A DNA stretch of 64,000 nucleotides, taken from positions 1 through 64,000 of the forward strand of contig NZ_FNCT01000004.1 in assembly GCF_900100495.1 (NCBI RefSeq), read 5' to 3'. Under the pieces are notes generated by a model that saw only the letters and a program-made list of their open reading frames with translations, was not told the DNA's origin and ran no database searches. Numbering within the stretch: the first letter of the stretch is position 1; every line of letters begins with the position of its first letter. Positions 46,484-56,128 of the stretch are shown here, in pieces. This stretch comes from Pseudomonas benzenivorans. GTDB lineage: Bacteria; Pseudomonadota; Gammaproteobacteria; Pseudomonadales; Pseudomonadaceae. A program made the position numbers and the translations under genes.

Positions 46484-47263
46484 TCAGTCCTCTGGCTGGT
46501 CGCGCAGGAACACCAGCTTGTCTGCCCGGGAATGCTGCGCCGAGTAGCGGTAGCCCTGGTAGGCGAAGTCCTTGAGGCCTTCGGGATCGGTCAGGCGCTG
46601 CTTGATTACGTAGCGCGCCATCAGGCCGCGGGCCTTCTTGGCGTAGAAGCTGATGATCTTGTACTGGCCGTTCTTCAGGTCCTTGAACTCGGTGTCGATG
46701 ATCCGCGCGCTGAGCGCCTTGCGCTTCACCGCGGCGAAGTATTCGTTGGAGGCGAGGTTGAGCAGCACCTGGTCGCCCTGGGCCGCCAGCGCCTCGTCGA
46801 GCCAGCCGCTGATGCGCTCGCCCCAGAAGGCGTAGAGGTCCTTGCCGCGCGGGTTGGCCAGTTTGGTGCCCATTTCCAGGCGGTAGGCCTGCATCAGGTC
46901 GAGCGGGCGCAGCACGCCATACAGGCCGGAGAGCATGCGCAGGTGCTGCTGGGCGAAGTCGAAGTCGTCCTCGCTGAAATCCTCGGCATTCAGCCCGGTG
47001 TAGACGTCGCCCTTGAAGGCCAGCAGCGCCTGCTTGGCGTTGTGCGGGGTGAAGGTCGGCGTCCAGCTGCCGAAGCGCGCGGCATTCAGGGCGGCGAGCT
47101 GGTCCGACAGGTGCATCAGCTCGGCGATCTGCGCCGGCGTGAAGTCGCGCAGCAGGGCGATCAGGTCCTGGGCATGGTCGAGGTGCGCGGGTTGGGTAAA
47201 ACGCTCGGTCGCCGGCGGCGTCTGGTAATCGAGGGTCTTGGCCGGGGAAATCACCATCAGCAT
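46484..47263 (-). CDS. yaaA: Peroxide stress protein YaaA (UPF0246)
   Basis: 259 residues from ATG 47263 with AGGAG upstream. The start [16 protein letters not shown] and the motifs [32 protein letters not shown] and NLASNEYF are diagnostic. The family limits free iron and DNA damage under peroxide stress. Single gene between the algD regulatory region and a REP-containing gap. Confidence 0.93.
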   Translation of the reverse strand: MLMVISPAKTLDYQTPPATERFTQPAHLDHAQDLIALLRDFTPAQIAELMHLSDQLAALNAARFGSWTPTFTPHNAKQALLAFKGDVYTGLNAEDFSEDDFDFAQQHLRMLSGLYGVLRPLDLMQAYRLEMGTKLANPRGKDLYAFWGERISGWLDEALAAQGDQVLLNLASNEYFAAVKRKALSARIIDTEFKDLKNGQYKIISFYAKKARGLMARYVIKQRLTDPEGLKDFAYQGYRYSAQHSRADKLVFLRDQPED

Positions 47264-47600
47264 GGAAGTCTGCTCCTGAAAGTCTGGGCGCGATTCTAGG
47301 CCGAGCGGTGGCCAGGGCTCTAGCTATTAAGGCGATGGAATGTTTTGTGCGCCTGCTCGGGTAGCCCGGATGCAATCCGGGACGAGGGATTGCATTTAAG
47401 CTACGGGCTCAGGGGTTTCGTAGGAGCGGCCCATGGCCGCGATAGGGCATGCCTGCAAAAAGCATCGCGGGCATGGGCTAGGCGCCCCCGCCGCTCCTAC
47501 GTCCTGCGCGGCGTGCACATGAACACAGGATCTACGCACTTGACCGGGGGCTCGTCACGGGGGTGTAGTTCGTCCAGGTCGAATCCTTCGAGGCGCTGCG
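47264..47600. other. Gap with REP element before the metal exporter
   Basis: Holds the REP hairpin at 47419-47501. No gene; no metal-regulator gene or clear metal operator is visible ahead of the CDF gene. Confidence 0.5.
47419..47501. repeat. REP element, 11-bp outer stem
   Basis: CGTAGGAGCGG (47419-47429) pairs with CCGCTCCTACG (47491-47501); a second pair GGCATG/CATGCC lies inside. Confidence 0.7.
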
Positions 47601-48554
47601 ATGACCACCTGCAACCACTCCCGCTGGGAACCCTCCCACGACTACCGCCCGCTGGAAACCGGCACCGAGCGCCAGGCCTGGCGGGTGGCGGCGCTGACCG
47701 GGGCGACCATGCTGGTGGAGGTCATCGCCGGCTATGCCTTTAACTCCATGGCGCTGCTCGCCGATGGCTGGCACATGGCCTCGCACATGCTCGCGATCGG
47801 CCTGACGGCGCTGGCCTATCTGCTGGCGCGGCGCTACGTCGATGACCCGCGGTTCGCCTTCGGCACCTGGAAGGTCGAGGTGCTGGCCGGTTTCGCCAGC
47901 GCGATCCTGCTGTGGGTGGTGATCGCCCTGTTGGCCGCCGAGTCGCTCTGGCGCCTGTGGCGGCCGCAGGCCATCGCCTTCGACCTGGCCCTCGGCGTGG
48001 CGCTGATCGGCTTGCTGGTCAACCTGGCATCGGCCTGGCTGCTGCGCGATCGATCCGCGCATGGCCACCGCCACGCTCACGGCCACGCCGGCCACGATCA
48101 CGATCACCCGGCGCCGCTGGCGCGCGATCTCAATCGGCATGCCGCCTTTGTGCATGTGCTGGCCGATGCGCTGACCTCGGTGGCGGCGATCATCGCCCTG
48201 CTTGGTGGTCTGCTGTTCGGCTGGAACTGGCTCGATCCGCTGATGGGGCTGATCGGCGCGCTGATCATCGCGCTGTGGGCAAAAGGACTGCTGGTCGAGA
48301 CCGCCAAGGTGCTGCTCGACCGCGAGATGGACAGCCCGCTGGTGACGCGCGTGCGCTATCTGCTGGCGCAGGAACCGGACACCGAACTGGCCGATCTGCA
48401 CCTGTGGCGTGTCGGCCGTGCGCACTATGCCTGCATCGTCAGCGTAGTGACCCATGGCAGTTGCTCGGCGGATCGCTACAAGGCCCGGCTGGCGGGGCTC
48501 GACGAGCTGGTGCACGTGACCGTGGAGGTCAATCGCTGTGCGGAAAACGAGTAG
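47601..48554 (+). CDS. Cation diffusion facilitator (DmeF-like metal exporter)
   Basis: 317 residues. Six membrane segments; metal site residues in NSMALLADGWHMASHM and AAFVHVLADALTSV (HxxxD in helix 5). A His-rich loop HGHRHAHGHAGHDHDH (about 155-170) lies between segments 4 and 5. The N-terminal TTCNHSRWEPSHDY tail is typical of DmeF-type Co/Ni exporters. A C-terminal cytoplasmic domain follows. The gene symbol is withheld because substrate is not shown. Confidence 0.88.
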   Translation: MTTCNHSRWEPSHDYRPLETGTERQAWRVAALTGATMLVEVIAGYAFNSMALLADGWHMASHMLAIGLTALAYLLARRYVDDPRFAFGTWKVEVLAGFASAILLWVVIALLAAESLWRLWRPQAIAFDLALGVALIGLLVNLASAWLLRDRSAHGHRHAHGHAGHDHDHPAPLARDLNRHAAFVHVLADALTSVAAIIALLGGLLFGWNWLDPLMGLIGALIIALWAKGLLVETAKVLLDREMDSPLVTRVRYLLAQEPDTELADLHLWRVGRAHYACIVSVVTHGSCSADRYKARLAGLDELVHVTVEVNRCAENE

Positions 48555-48859
48555 GGAAGGCGCGGAAAAATGGCGCCAATCGCGCCGGTGGGACTTTCGA
48601 CTTTAACGGTGCCTGTGCGGGTCGCCAAGCGCTATTTGTCGCGCCGACAAATAAACCTGCGAAAGCCAAAAAAAACGTTTGTCTGTCATCTTTTTTGGAG
48701 TATCTAAAAGACAAGACCGCCGAACCCTGCAGACAGGTGGCGATTGGCCCTCACCTTGCGTGCATCTTCTCAGTCCCCGCCTGAGAAGTCGGCGGCTCCC
48801 CGCGGCGGAACGCTGCTCAGGCATTCCGTCGCTTGGCTCCTACAAGAAGGTGACCGAGT
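48555..48859. other. 305-bp gap between the metal exporter and PhoH-like gene
   Basis: Has a perfect palindrome ATTTGTC-GCGCC-GACAAAT (48634-48652) and an A-run followed by T-run (48669-48700). No gene seen. The promoter of the PhoH-like gene probably lies here. Confidence 0.45.
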
Positions 48860-50251
48860 ATGGATGACCACGGACGCTTCAAGCCCACCGCTCCGACCCT
48901 CTACGCCCTCGATACCAATGTCCTGATCCACGATCCCAACGCGTTGCTGAATTTCCAGGAACACCACGTCGCCATCCCGATGACCGTGCTGGAGGAGCTG
49001 GACAAGCTGAAAACGGGCAAGGCGGGTGTCGCCGTCGAATGCCGCCAGGCCATTCGCCTGATCGACAAGATCCTCGGCGCTGCATCGCCCGACGAAGTGG
49101 AGCATGGCGTACCGATCCAGCGCGAGAAGAGCGGGCCCTGTGGCTTCCTCTCGATTCTCATGAGCAAGAGCGCTTCGCCGATCACCTGGCTGCCGGAAGA
49201 CCTCAACGACAACAAGATCATCAACCAACTGGTCGAGCTGAAATCGCGCCGCCCGGGGATGGCCGTGGTGCTGGTGACCAAGGACATCAACATGCGCCTG
49301 AAGGCGCGCGCCTGCGGCATCGACTCGGAGGACTACCACACCGACCAGTTGGTCGACGACGTATCCCTGCTGTCGAAGGGCTACCACAGCATGAGCGGCG
49401 CCTTCTGGGACCGCGTGAGCACCGTGGAGACCCGCCAGGACCACGGGCGCACCTGGCACCGGGTGCAGCTCACCGACAACCTGCCGGCGGTGCACGTCAA
49501 CGAGTTCATCATCGACGAACAGGGCTTCGTCGGCTGGATCAAGGGCATCGAGGCCGACGAACTGCTGATCCTCGACCTGCACCAGGAGCCGCTGCTGCAC
49601 CAGGAGGCCTGGGGCCTGCGCCCGCGCGACATCTACCAGGCGCTGGCGCTCTATGCCCTGCTCGATCCGGACATCCACCTGGTCAACCTGTCCGGCGCGG
49701 CCGGCTCGGGCAAGACCATCCTGGCGCTGGCCGCGGCCATCGAGCAGACCATGGTCAGCAAGCGCTACCGGCGGATCATCGCCACCCGCAGCGTGCAGGG
49801 GCTGGACCAGGAGATCGGCTTTTTGCCCGGCACCGAGGCGGAGAAGATGGAGCCCTGGCTCGGCGCCATCACCGACAACCTGGAAGCGCTGCACATGGAC
49901 GACGAGAGTACCCACGGCAGCGTCGACTACATCCTGCAGAAGGTGCCGCTGCAGTTCAAATCGCTGAACTACATCCGCGGGCGCAGCTTCCAGCAGAGCC
50001 TGATCCTCATCGACGAGTGCCAGAACCTCACCCCGCACCAGATGAAGACCATCATCACCCGTGCCGGCAGCGGCTCCAAGGTGGTCTGCCTGGGCAACCT
50101 GGCGCAGATCGACACGCCCTACCTGTCGGCGCCCAGCTCGGGGCTGACCTACCTGACCGAGCGCTTCAAGGACTTCCCCCACGGCGTGCACATCACCCTG
50201 CAAGGGGTGCCACGCTCGATCCTCGCGGAGTTCGCCGAAACCCATATGTAA
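48860..50251 (+). CDS. PIN-domain/PhoH-like ATPase
   Basis: 463 residues; ATG 48860 after AAGGTGA. An N-terminal PIN nuclease domain (LYALDTNVLIHDP; LEELDKLK; VLVTKDINMRLKA) keeps the acidic residues. The C-terminal PhoH ATPase domain has Walker A GAAGSGKT and Walker B LILIDECQNLTPHQMK. PhoH2-type proteins of this design act as RNA helicase/RNases. Single gene; a long palindromic element lies 68 bp downstream. Confidence 0.9.
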   Translation: MDDHGRFKPTAPTLYALDTNVLIHDPNALLNFQEHHVAIPMTVLEELDKLKTGKAGVAVECRQAIRLIDKILGAASPDEVEHGVPIQREKSGPCGFLSILMSKSASPITWLPEDLNDNKIINQLVELKSRRPGMAVVLVTKDINMRLKARACGIDSEDYHTDQLVDDVSLLSKGYHSMSGAFWDRVSTVETRQDHGRTWHRVQLTDNLPAVHVNEFIIDEQGFVGWIKGIEADELLILDLHQEPLLHQEAWGLRPRDIYQALALYALLDPDIHLVNLSGAAGSGKTILALAAAIEQTMVSKRYRRIIATRSVQGLDQEIGFLPGTEAEKMEPWLGAITDNLEALHMDDESTHGSVDYILQKVPLQFKSLNYIRGRSFQQSLILIDECQNLTPHQMKTIITRAGSGSKVVCLGNLAQIDTPYLSAPSSGLTYLTERFKDFPHGVHITLQGVPRSILAEFAETHM

Positions 50252-50319
50252 ACGGAGGAGGGCCGGCTGCAGGCCGATCAGCCTGCGGCCGGTCCGGCAT
50301 TCACGGGGGCCGAGGCGTA

Positions 50320-50499
50320 AGAGCTTGTGAAAAAACTCCCGCCCGCTGCGGTCGCCTCCACAGCGCCCGCGGCGGCGTTGCGCCAGGTGAAAAGCGGAGT
50401 CATTTAGCTCACTAAACTCCCCCACTTTTCACCCGGCGCGCCTTGCTGCGCACGCCTGGATACGGCCTCGCGACGGCGCTCGATTTTTTCACAAGCTCT
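50320..50499. mobile_element. Palindromic element C between phoH-like and moaC genes
   Basis: Perfect 16-bp ends AGAGCTTGTGAAAAAA (50320-50335) and the complement (50484-50499). Inner arms GTGAAAAG and CTTTTCAC pair around the core CATTTAGCTCACTAAACTCC, which resembles the core of elements A and B. GCGTTG and GCCTTG flank the arms as in A and B. 180 bp, no ORF. Confidence 0.75.
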
Positions 50500-50544
50500 G
50501 ACTCCTGGGTTTACAATCGCCCCATCTCTGCCTGGAGCAAACCC

Positions 50545-51021
50545 GTGCTAACCCATCTCGATTCCCAAGGCCACGCCAACATGGTCGATGTCAGCGACAA
50601 AGCGCCGACCGTCCGTGAGGCCGTGGCCGAAGCCCGGGTGCGCATGCGCCCGCAGACCCTGCAGATGATCGTCGAAGGCGAGCATCCCAAGGGCGACGTA
50701 TTCGCCGTGGCGCGCATCGCCGGCATCCAGGCGGCGAAGAAGACCTCGGACCTGATCCCGCTGTGCCACCCGCTGATGCTCAGCAGCGTCAAGGTCGAAT
50801 TGCTCGCCGAGGGCGTTGACGCCGTGCACATCACCGCGCGCTGCAAGCTCTCCGGGCAGACTGGCGTGGAAATGGAAGCCTTGACCGCCGCCAGCGTCGC
50901 CGCGTTGACCCTCTACGACATGTGCAAGGCGGTGGATCGCGGCATGGTCATCGAAAACGTGCGCCTGCTGGAGAAACTCGGCGGCAAGAGTGGTCACTAC
51001 AAGGCCGAGGACGAACAATGA
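50545..51021 (+). CDS. moaC: Cyclic pyranopterin monophosphate synthase MoaC
   Basis: 158 residues from GTG 50545 with GGAG upstream; the homology [18 protein letters not shown] starts there. Motifs [13 protein letters not shown] and [25 protein letters not shown] are diagnostic. It acts in the first stage of molybdenum cofactor synthesis. The stop overlaps the moaD start (ATGA). The long upstream frame runs through the palindromic element and is rejected. Confidence 0.96.
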   Translation: MLTHLDSQGHANMVDVSDKAPTVREAVAEARVRMRPQTLQMIVEGEHPKGDVFAVARIAGIQAAKKTSDLIPLCHPLMLSSVKVELLAEGVDAVHITARCKLSGQTGVEMEALTAASVAALTLYDMCKAVDRGMVIENVRLLEKLGGKSGHYKAEDEQ

Positions 51022-51266
51022 TCCGCGTGCAGTATTTCGCCCGTTACCGCGAGGCGCTGGGCCTGGATGGCGAGCAGCTGAACAATGCCGAGGATTTCGC
51101 CACTCTCGACGACCTGCGCCAGCACCTGCTGGCGCGTGGCGGCGTCTGGGCGGTGTTGGCCGAGCAGAACCTTATGTGCGCTCGCAACCAGGAGCTGTGC
51201 AGCCTCGCCGAGCCGCTGGCGGAGGGCGATGAGGTGGCCTTCTTTCCCACGGTTACCGGCGGCTGA
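51018..51266 (+). CDS. moaD: Molybdopterin synthase small subunit MoaD
   Basis: 82 residues, beta-grasp fold, ending in the obligatory VTGG, whose last Gly carries the thiocarboxylate. Translationally coupled to moaC by a 4-bp overlap and followed by moaE after 47 bp. Confidence 0.95.
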   Translation: MIRVQYFARYREALGLDGEQLNNAEDFATLDDLRQHLLARGGVWAVLAEQNLMCARNQELCSLAEPLAEGDEVAFFPTVTGG

Positions 51267-51313
51267 GTTCGTTATAGTCGCGGCTAAAGCCCCTCCCACA
51301 AGAGAGCATCTGC

Positions 51314-51769
51314 ATGAACATCCGCGTCCAGACCCTGGCCTTCGACCCCGGCGCCGAGCTCAACGCCCTGCATGCCGCCAACCTCGGAATCGGCGCGGTG
51401 GTCGGCTTTGTCGGCTATGTGCGCGACTTCAACGAGGGCCGCGAAGTTGGCGGCATGTTCCTCGAGCACTTTCCCGGCATGACCGAGAAATCCCTGGGCA
51501 AGATCGCCGAGGAGGCCGGGCAGCGCTGGCCGTTGCTGAATATCGAGATCATCCACCGCGTCGGCCGCCTGGAACCGGGCGAGCCGATCGTCTTCGTCGG
51601 CACCAGCAGCGCCCATCGCCAGGCGGCCTTCGATGCCTGCGCCTTCGTCATGGACTACCTGAAGACCCGCGCGCCGTTCTGGAAGAAGGAAGACACCGCC
51701 GAAGGCCAGCGCTGGGTCGAAGGGCGCTGCAGCGATCAGGCCGCCGCCGAGCGTTGGCAGAAAGACTAG
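51314..51769 (+). CDS. moaE: Molybdopterin synthase large subunit MoaE
   Basis: 151 residues. GAVVGFVGYVRDFN, LEHFPGMTEKSL, IHRVGRLEPGE and ACAFVMDYLKTRAPFWKKE are family motifs; the Lys pair of the last motif is in the active site. The stop codon TAG is shared with the end of palindromic element D, so the insertion left the reading frame intact. Confidence 0.95.
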   Translation: MNIRVQTLAFDPGAELNALHAANLGIGAVVGFVGYVRDFNEGREVGGMFLEHFPGMTEKSLGKIAEEAGQRWPLLNIEIIHRVGRLEPGEPIVFVGTSSAHRQAAFDACAFVMDYLKTRAPFWKKEDTAEGQRWVEGRCSDQAAAERWQKD

Positions 51770-51929
51770 TGGCCTGTTTGGTTAATTCAGTTAGTCAATT
51801 TCGGCGCCTGAGGCCCTGATCCCGCGTTGCCGCTTCTCGCCATAGCCCTGCTATGACTCGTCGCGGCGCCTTGTCTCAGAACCTCAGTCATCCGAACTTG
51901 AGTTAACCAGTTAACCGCACAGACCACTA
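51767..51929. mobile_element. Palindromic element D starting at the moaE stop codon
   Basis: Ends TAGTGGCCTGTTTGGTTAA (51767) and its counterpart ending at 51929 pair at 16 of 19 positions. The interior (CTGAGG, CTGA, GCCATAG/CTATGAC) also pairs. The TA at both borders fits a target duplication: the pre-insertion sequence GAC-TA-GG would also give TAG as moaE stop. 163 bp, no ORF. Confidence 0.7.
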
Positions 51930-52264
51930 GGCCGCGCTCGCGCCGCAGCTTTCCATGGTTGTTGCGCCTTGAGCGGGTTGTCCCGCGTCGCATTCCCCGT
52001 CTCCAGCCTGGTCGCGCAGCCGTCGACCGGCGGTTGCGCCTGCCCGGTTGACGGTTTGTACATTTAAGTCCAGTATGGATTTTATAGTACAAAAAGAGGC
52101 TGGCAGATGACCCGTCCCCGCGTGCCACTTCGCGACAACTTCCCGCTCAGGTGCAGGCCTGATGCGCCTTTCTTCTGTCTTGCCGTAACCCCCGGTACCT
52201 CGTCTGTCCACGGCGCTTGTCCGTGGGCAGGGGGTATGTCACCCACTCAGCAGGAACCATCACG
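51770..52264. other. Gap with element D and an AT-rich segment
   Basis: After element D, 52048-52100 is AT-rich with TTGACG (a possible -35) and an inverted pair TTTGTAC (52055-52061) / GTACAAA (52087-52093). It may hold the promoter of the binding-protein gene. No ORF is credible. Confidence 0.4.
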
Positions 52265-53041
52265 ATGAAGAAACTCGCCATTCTGGGCGGCCTCGCCCTG
52301 AGCCTGTTCGCCGCCAGCCTGTTCGCCGCCGACAAGCCGCTACGCCTGGGTATCGAGGCGGCCTATCCGCCGTTCGCCTTCAAGACCGCCGATGGCCGGA
52401 TCGACGGCTTCGACTATGACATCGGCAACGCCCTGTGCGCCGAGATGAAGGTCGAGTGCACCTGGGTCGAGCAGGAGTTCGACGGCCTGATCCCCTCGCT
52501 GAAGGTGAAGAAGGTCGACGCCATCCTGTCGTCCATGACCATCACCGACGAGCGGCGCAAGTCGGTGGACTTCACCGGCAAGTACTACTACAGCCCGGCG
52601 CGCCTGGTGATGAAGGCCGGCAGCGAAGTCGATGCGGATTTCGCCAACCTCAAGGGCAAGCGCATCGGCGTGCAGCGTTCGAGCACCACCGACCGCTTCG
52701 CCAGCGAGGTGCTGGCGGCCAAGGGCGTCGAGGTGGTGCGCTATAGCTCGCAGAACGAGATCTACCTGGACATGCTTTCCGCTCGCCTGGACGGCACCCT
52801 GGCCGACGCCATCCCGGTGGACGAGGGCTTCCTGAAAACCGACAACGGCAAGGGCTTCGCCTTCGTCGGCCCGTCCTTCACCGATCCCAAGTACTTCGGC
52901 GAAGGCGCCGGCATTGCTGTGCGCAAGGGCGATAGCGAACTGCTCGGCAAGTTCAATGCGGCGATCAAGGCGATCCGTGAAAACGGCGAGTACCAGAAGA
53001 TCCAGGGCAAATACTTCAGCTTCGATATCTACGGTGAATAG
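52265..53041 (+). CDS. Periplasmic basic-amino-acid-binding protein
   Basis: 258 residues from ATG 52265, with AGGAA upstream. Sec leader (ending LFAAD). The pattern [55 protein letters not shown] and [11 protein letters not shown] is that of the lysine/arginine/ornithine- and histidine-binding group. No permease or ATPase genes adjoin, so it is an orphan. Ligand probably a basic amino acid. Confidence 0.87.
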   Translation: MKKLAILGGLALSLFAASLFAADKPLRLGIEAAYPPFAFKTADGRIDGFDYDIGNALCAEMKVECTWVEQEFDGLIPSLKVKKVDAILSSMTITDERRKSVDFTGKYYYSPARLVMKAGSEVDADFANLKGKRIGVQRSSTTDRFASEVLAAKGVEVVRYSSQNEIYLDMLSARLDGTLADAIPVDEGFLKTDNGKGFAFVGPSFTDPKYFGEGAGIAVRKGDSELLGKFNAAIKAIRENGEYQKIQGKYFSFDIYGE

Positions 53042-53059
53042 GGCGTGAGGCAATAACCA

Positions 53060-53085
53060 ACAGCCGCGCATTGCGCGGCTGTTTG
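53060..53085. terminator. Hairpin between convergent genes
   Basis: CAGCCGCG-CATTG-CGCGGCTG (53061-53081) followed by TTTGCTG on the plus strand and preceded by AACA. Likely shared terminator of the binding protein and aminotransferase genes. Confidence 0.6.
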
Positions 53086-53099
53086 CTGTGCGGCTGGCC

Positions 53100-54482
53100 T
53101 TACAGCAGGCCCAGTTCCATGGCGGTGCGGTCCACCGCGCGCTTGGTTTTCTCCAGCAGTTCGTCCAGGTCCGCGTGGCTGGCCACCAGGGCCGGGGCCA
53201 TGATCATGCGGCCGAGGGTGGAGCGGATGATCAGGCCTTCCTCGAAGCCGATGCTGCGGCAGCGCCAGGCGATGTCGTTCTCGTTGGCGAAGCGCTTGCG
53301 GCTGCTCTTGTCCTCGGCGAACTGCAGGGCGGCGACCAGGCCGCTGCCCTGGATATCGCCGACCAGCGGATGCTCGCCGAACACCTGACGCAGGCACTGC
53401 TGCAGGTAGGGGCCGGTGTCGTCCTTGACCCGGCTGACCACGCCTTCGTCGCGCAGCGCCTTGATATTGGCCAGGGCCACGGCGGCCGCCACGGGGTGGC
53501 CGGAGTAGGTCAGGCCGTGGGCGAACACCCCGCCTTGTTCCACCAGCATCTCGGCGATGCGCTTGGAGAGCACCAGGCCGCCCATCGGCACATAGCCCGA
53601 GGTCAGGCCCTTGGCGATCGACAGGGTGTCCGGCTGGAAGCCGAAGTGCTGGTGGGCGAACCATTCGCCGGTACGGCCGAACCCGCCGATCACCTCGTCG
53701 GCGCACAGCAGCACGTCGTACTGGCGGCAGATGCGCTGGATCTCCGGCCAGTAGCTTTCTGGCGGGAAGATCATGCCGCCGGCGCCCTGGAAGGGTTCGG
53801 CGATGAAGCCGGCGACGTTCTCCGCGCCCAGCTCGAGGATCTTCTCCTCCAGCTGCAGGGCGCAGCGGCGGCCGAACTCGGCCGGGCTCAGCTCACCGCC
53901 ATGGGCGTACCAGTAGGGTTCGTCGATATGGGCGATATCCGGCAGCATGCCGCCCATCTCGTGCATGAATTTCATCCCGCCCAGGGCCGTGGCGGCCAGG
54001 GTCGAGCCGTGGTAGCCGTTCCAGCGGCCGATCATCACCTTCTTCTGCGGCTGGCCGAGAATCTGCCAGTAGCGGCGCACGGTGCGGATCAGCACCTCGT
54101 TGGCCTCCGAGCCGGAGTTGGTGTAGATGGCGTGGCTGTAGTGGCCCGGCAGCAGGCTGAACAGCGTCTCGGACAGCTCCACCACCGCCGGGTGAGTGGT
54201 GTGGAAGAACATGTTGTAGTAGGGCAGCTGCTCCATCTGCCGGGTCGCGGCGGCGACCAGATCCTGGCGGCCATAGCCGAGGTTGGTGCACCACAGCCCG
54301 GACATGCCGTCGAGGTAGCGCTTGCCGTCGTTATCCCAGAGGTGCAGGCCCTCGCCGCGGACCATCACCCGCGGCCCTTCGGCGTTGAGCGCCTTCTGGT
54401 CGACGAAGGCATGGATATGGTGGGCGGCATCCAGCGCCTGGTAGTCCTGGGTCTGGCGGTTGGGAGTGTGTGGGACTGTCAT
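53100..54482 (-). CDS. Class III aminotransferase (omega-amine/polyamine type)
   Basis: 460 residues; GAGGT precedes ATG 54482. PLP-enzyme motifs: TNSGSEANEVLIRT, WNGYHGSTLAATALGG, CADEVIGGFGRTGEWF and the Schiff-base Lys in SIAKGLTSGY. The sequence resembles putrescine/beta-alanine:pyruvate aminotransferases. With the permease and aldehyde dehydrogenase upstream it fits a pathway: uptake, transamination, oxidation of the aldehyde. Exact amine not fixed by sequence. Confidence 0.88.
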   Translation of the reverse strand: MTVPHTPNRQTQDYQALDAAHHIHAFVDQKALNAEGPRVMVRGEGLHLWDNDGKRYLDGMSGLWCTNLGYGRQDLVAAATRQMEQLPYYNMFFHTTHPAVVELSETLFSLLPGHYSHAIYTNSGSEANEVLIRTVRRYWQILGQPQKKVMIGRWNGYHGSTLAATALGGMKFMHEMGGMLPDIAHIDEPYWYAHGGELSPAEFGRRCALQLEEKILELGAENVAGFIAEPFQGAGGMIFPPESYWPEIQRICRQYDVLLCADEVIGGFGRTGEWFAHQHFGFQPDTLSIAKGLTSGYVPMGGLVLSKRIAEMLVEQGGVFAHGLTYSGHPVAAAVALANIKALRDEGVVSRVKDDTGPYLQQCLRQVFGEHPLVGDIQGSGLVAALQFAEDKSSRKRFANENDIAWRCRSIGFEEGLIIRSTLGRMIMAPALVASHADLDELLEKTKRAVDRTAMELGLL

Positions 54483-54561
54483 GGCAGAGACCTCGCCTTG
54501 ATGGGTTGTCGGGTGCCGGGGTCAGGCCCCGGCGGCAAATCGGTTATTGATGGCTCTGACC

Positions 54562-54634
54562 TAGGGTGCGCCGTGCGCACCGGCATCGGCGGAGTTTCCG
54601 CTGCGCATGGCCTAGGCGGCCCCGCGCACCCTAC
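54562..54634. repeat. REP element forming the permease stop codon
   Basis: TAGGGTGCGCCGTGCGCACC on the left, GGTCTAGG-type and GCGCACCCTAC on the right. Its end supplies TAG (54633-54631), the stop codon of the permease gene. Confidence 0.6.
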
Positions 54635-56052
54635 CGGGCCAGCACCTGCTCCAGCGGCTCGGGGGTGAACAGCGGTTTGCCCATCACCAGCTTTATCCAC
54701 AGCACGGCGATCAACGACACCAGGCCGAGTACCGCGCCGGCGCTGTAGAAGATCGACGCGGTCATCTCCGGGGTGGGCGACACGTAGTAGATCGACACCA
54801 GCATGCCGGCGATGCCGAGGATCTGCGGCAGCGGGTAGAACGGCGTCTTGAACGGCCGTGGCAGATCCGGGTAGCGCCGGCGCAGGGCGATCACATCCAG
54901 GTGGCAGATGATGTAGGCCAGCAGCCAGGCGACTGCCGCAGCCAGCAGCAACAGGCCGATGGCGGCCGGGTCGTCGCCCATGAACACCACCGGCAGGCCG
55001 GTGATGGCGGCGACGAACAGCACGGCGACCCAGGGCGCCTTGTGCTTCTTGCTGAGCAGTTTGAACTGCGGAAAGGCCTGGCCGTTGACCGCCATGCCGT
55101 AGAGCATGCGCGGAATGGCCGCCAGCGAGGTGTTGAGCGTGCTGCAGGTGGCGGTGATGGCGGCGATCACCAGGAAGATCTTGCCGGCCTCGCCGAACAG
55201 CGCGGTGGCGAACAGGTAGTGCGGCAGCGCCGAGCCGGCCAGTTCCTCCTGGGGCACATAGAACAGCGCGCCGATGGAGTAGAGGGCGATGGTCACGAAG
55301 ATCACCGTCACGCCGAGGATCATCGACCAGGGAATAGTGCGCTGCGGCTGCCTGGACTCCTCCACCAGCGGGCAGACGAACTCGGCGCCGACGAAGCCCC
55401 AGACGGCCAGCGCCACCAGGGTCAGCACCCCGGCGCCGAGCGGGTTCCAGTCGCTGCTGATGGAGGTGTTCAGCGCCGGCTCGCTGCCGCTGCCGGTCAC
55501 CGCGGCCAGGCCCAGGGCCAGCAGCACGATGACCATGATCAGCGCCAGGGCCGATTGCAGGCGGGCGAACACATCGATACCCAGCAGGTTGAGCAGGGTA
55601 AAGCCGATCAGCACCCCATAGGCGATCAGCATGCTGGGAAAGGTCCCGGGATAGACCTCGTTGATGATCAGGTCGAGCAGCAGCAACTCCGCCGAGAGGG
55701 CGAACATCGCCACCACCACATAGCCGGAAAAGGTCGCCAGGATCGCCGGGAAATGCCCCAGGGCCACCTCGGTGTAGCTGCTCAGGCTGCCGGCGCGGGG
55801 GATCATCAGCGCCAGTTCGGCGAAGGACAGCACATAGGTCAGGGCCAGGACGAAGGCCAGGGCCAGGGGAATCAGGAAGCCCAGGCCGGCGATGCCCGCG
55901 CCCTGCAGCATCAGCACCATCACGCCCTGGGACACCACCAGGCCGATGGCCACGGCCAGCAGGGCGCTCAGGCCCAGGCTGGGTTTGCGCGTGCGCGCGG
56001 TTGCTTGGGCCAGGCCCAGAGGGGAAGCAAGGCTGATATCGGGATCATGCAT
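54631..56052 (-). CDS. APC-superfamily amino acid/amine permease
   Basis: 473 residues, twelve predicted membrane segments; GGAGAA precedes ATG 56052. FAELALMIPRAGSLSSYTEVALGHFPAILATFSGYVV is typical of APC transporters. The N-terminal basic region faces the cytosol. Placed between the aminotransferase and aldehyde dehydrogenase genes on the same strand, it probably imports the amine they degrade. The stop codon TAG is contributed by a REP element. Confidence 0.88.
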   Translation of the reverse strand: MHDPDISLASPLGLAQATARTRKPSLGLSALLAVAIGLVVSQGVMVLMLQGAGIAGLGFLIPLALAFVLALTYVLSFAELALMIPRAGSLSSYTEVALGHFPAILATFSGYVVVAMFALSAELLLLDLIINEVYPGTFPSMLIAYGVLIGFTLLNLLGIDVFARLQSALALIMVIVLLALGLAAVTGSGSEPALNTSISSDWNPLGAGVLTLVALAVWGFVGAEFVCPLVEESRQPQRTIPWSMILGVTVIFVTIALYSIGALFYVPQEELAGSALPHYLFATALFGEAGKIFLVIAAITATCSTLNTSLAAIPRMLYGMAVNGQAFPQFKLLSKKHKAPWVAVLFVAAITGLPVVFMGDDPAAIGLLLLAAAVAWLLAYIICHLDVIALRRRYPDLPRPFKTPFYPLPQILGIAGMLVSIYYVSPTPEMTASIFYSAGAVLGLVSLIAVLWIKLVMGKPLFTPEPLEQVLAR

Positions 56053-56128
56053 GGGAGTTCTCCTGCAATCTTGTTGTTGTGTCAGGTGAATCGCACGCGG
56101 CGGGTGCCGCAGTTATCTGCTGCGCCCG

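Noticed and set aside
50443..50544. Upstream extension of moaC
   Set aside because: It lies in the palindromic element; MoaC homology starts at GTG 50545.
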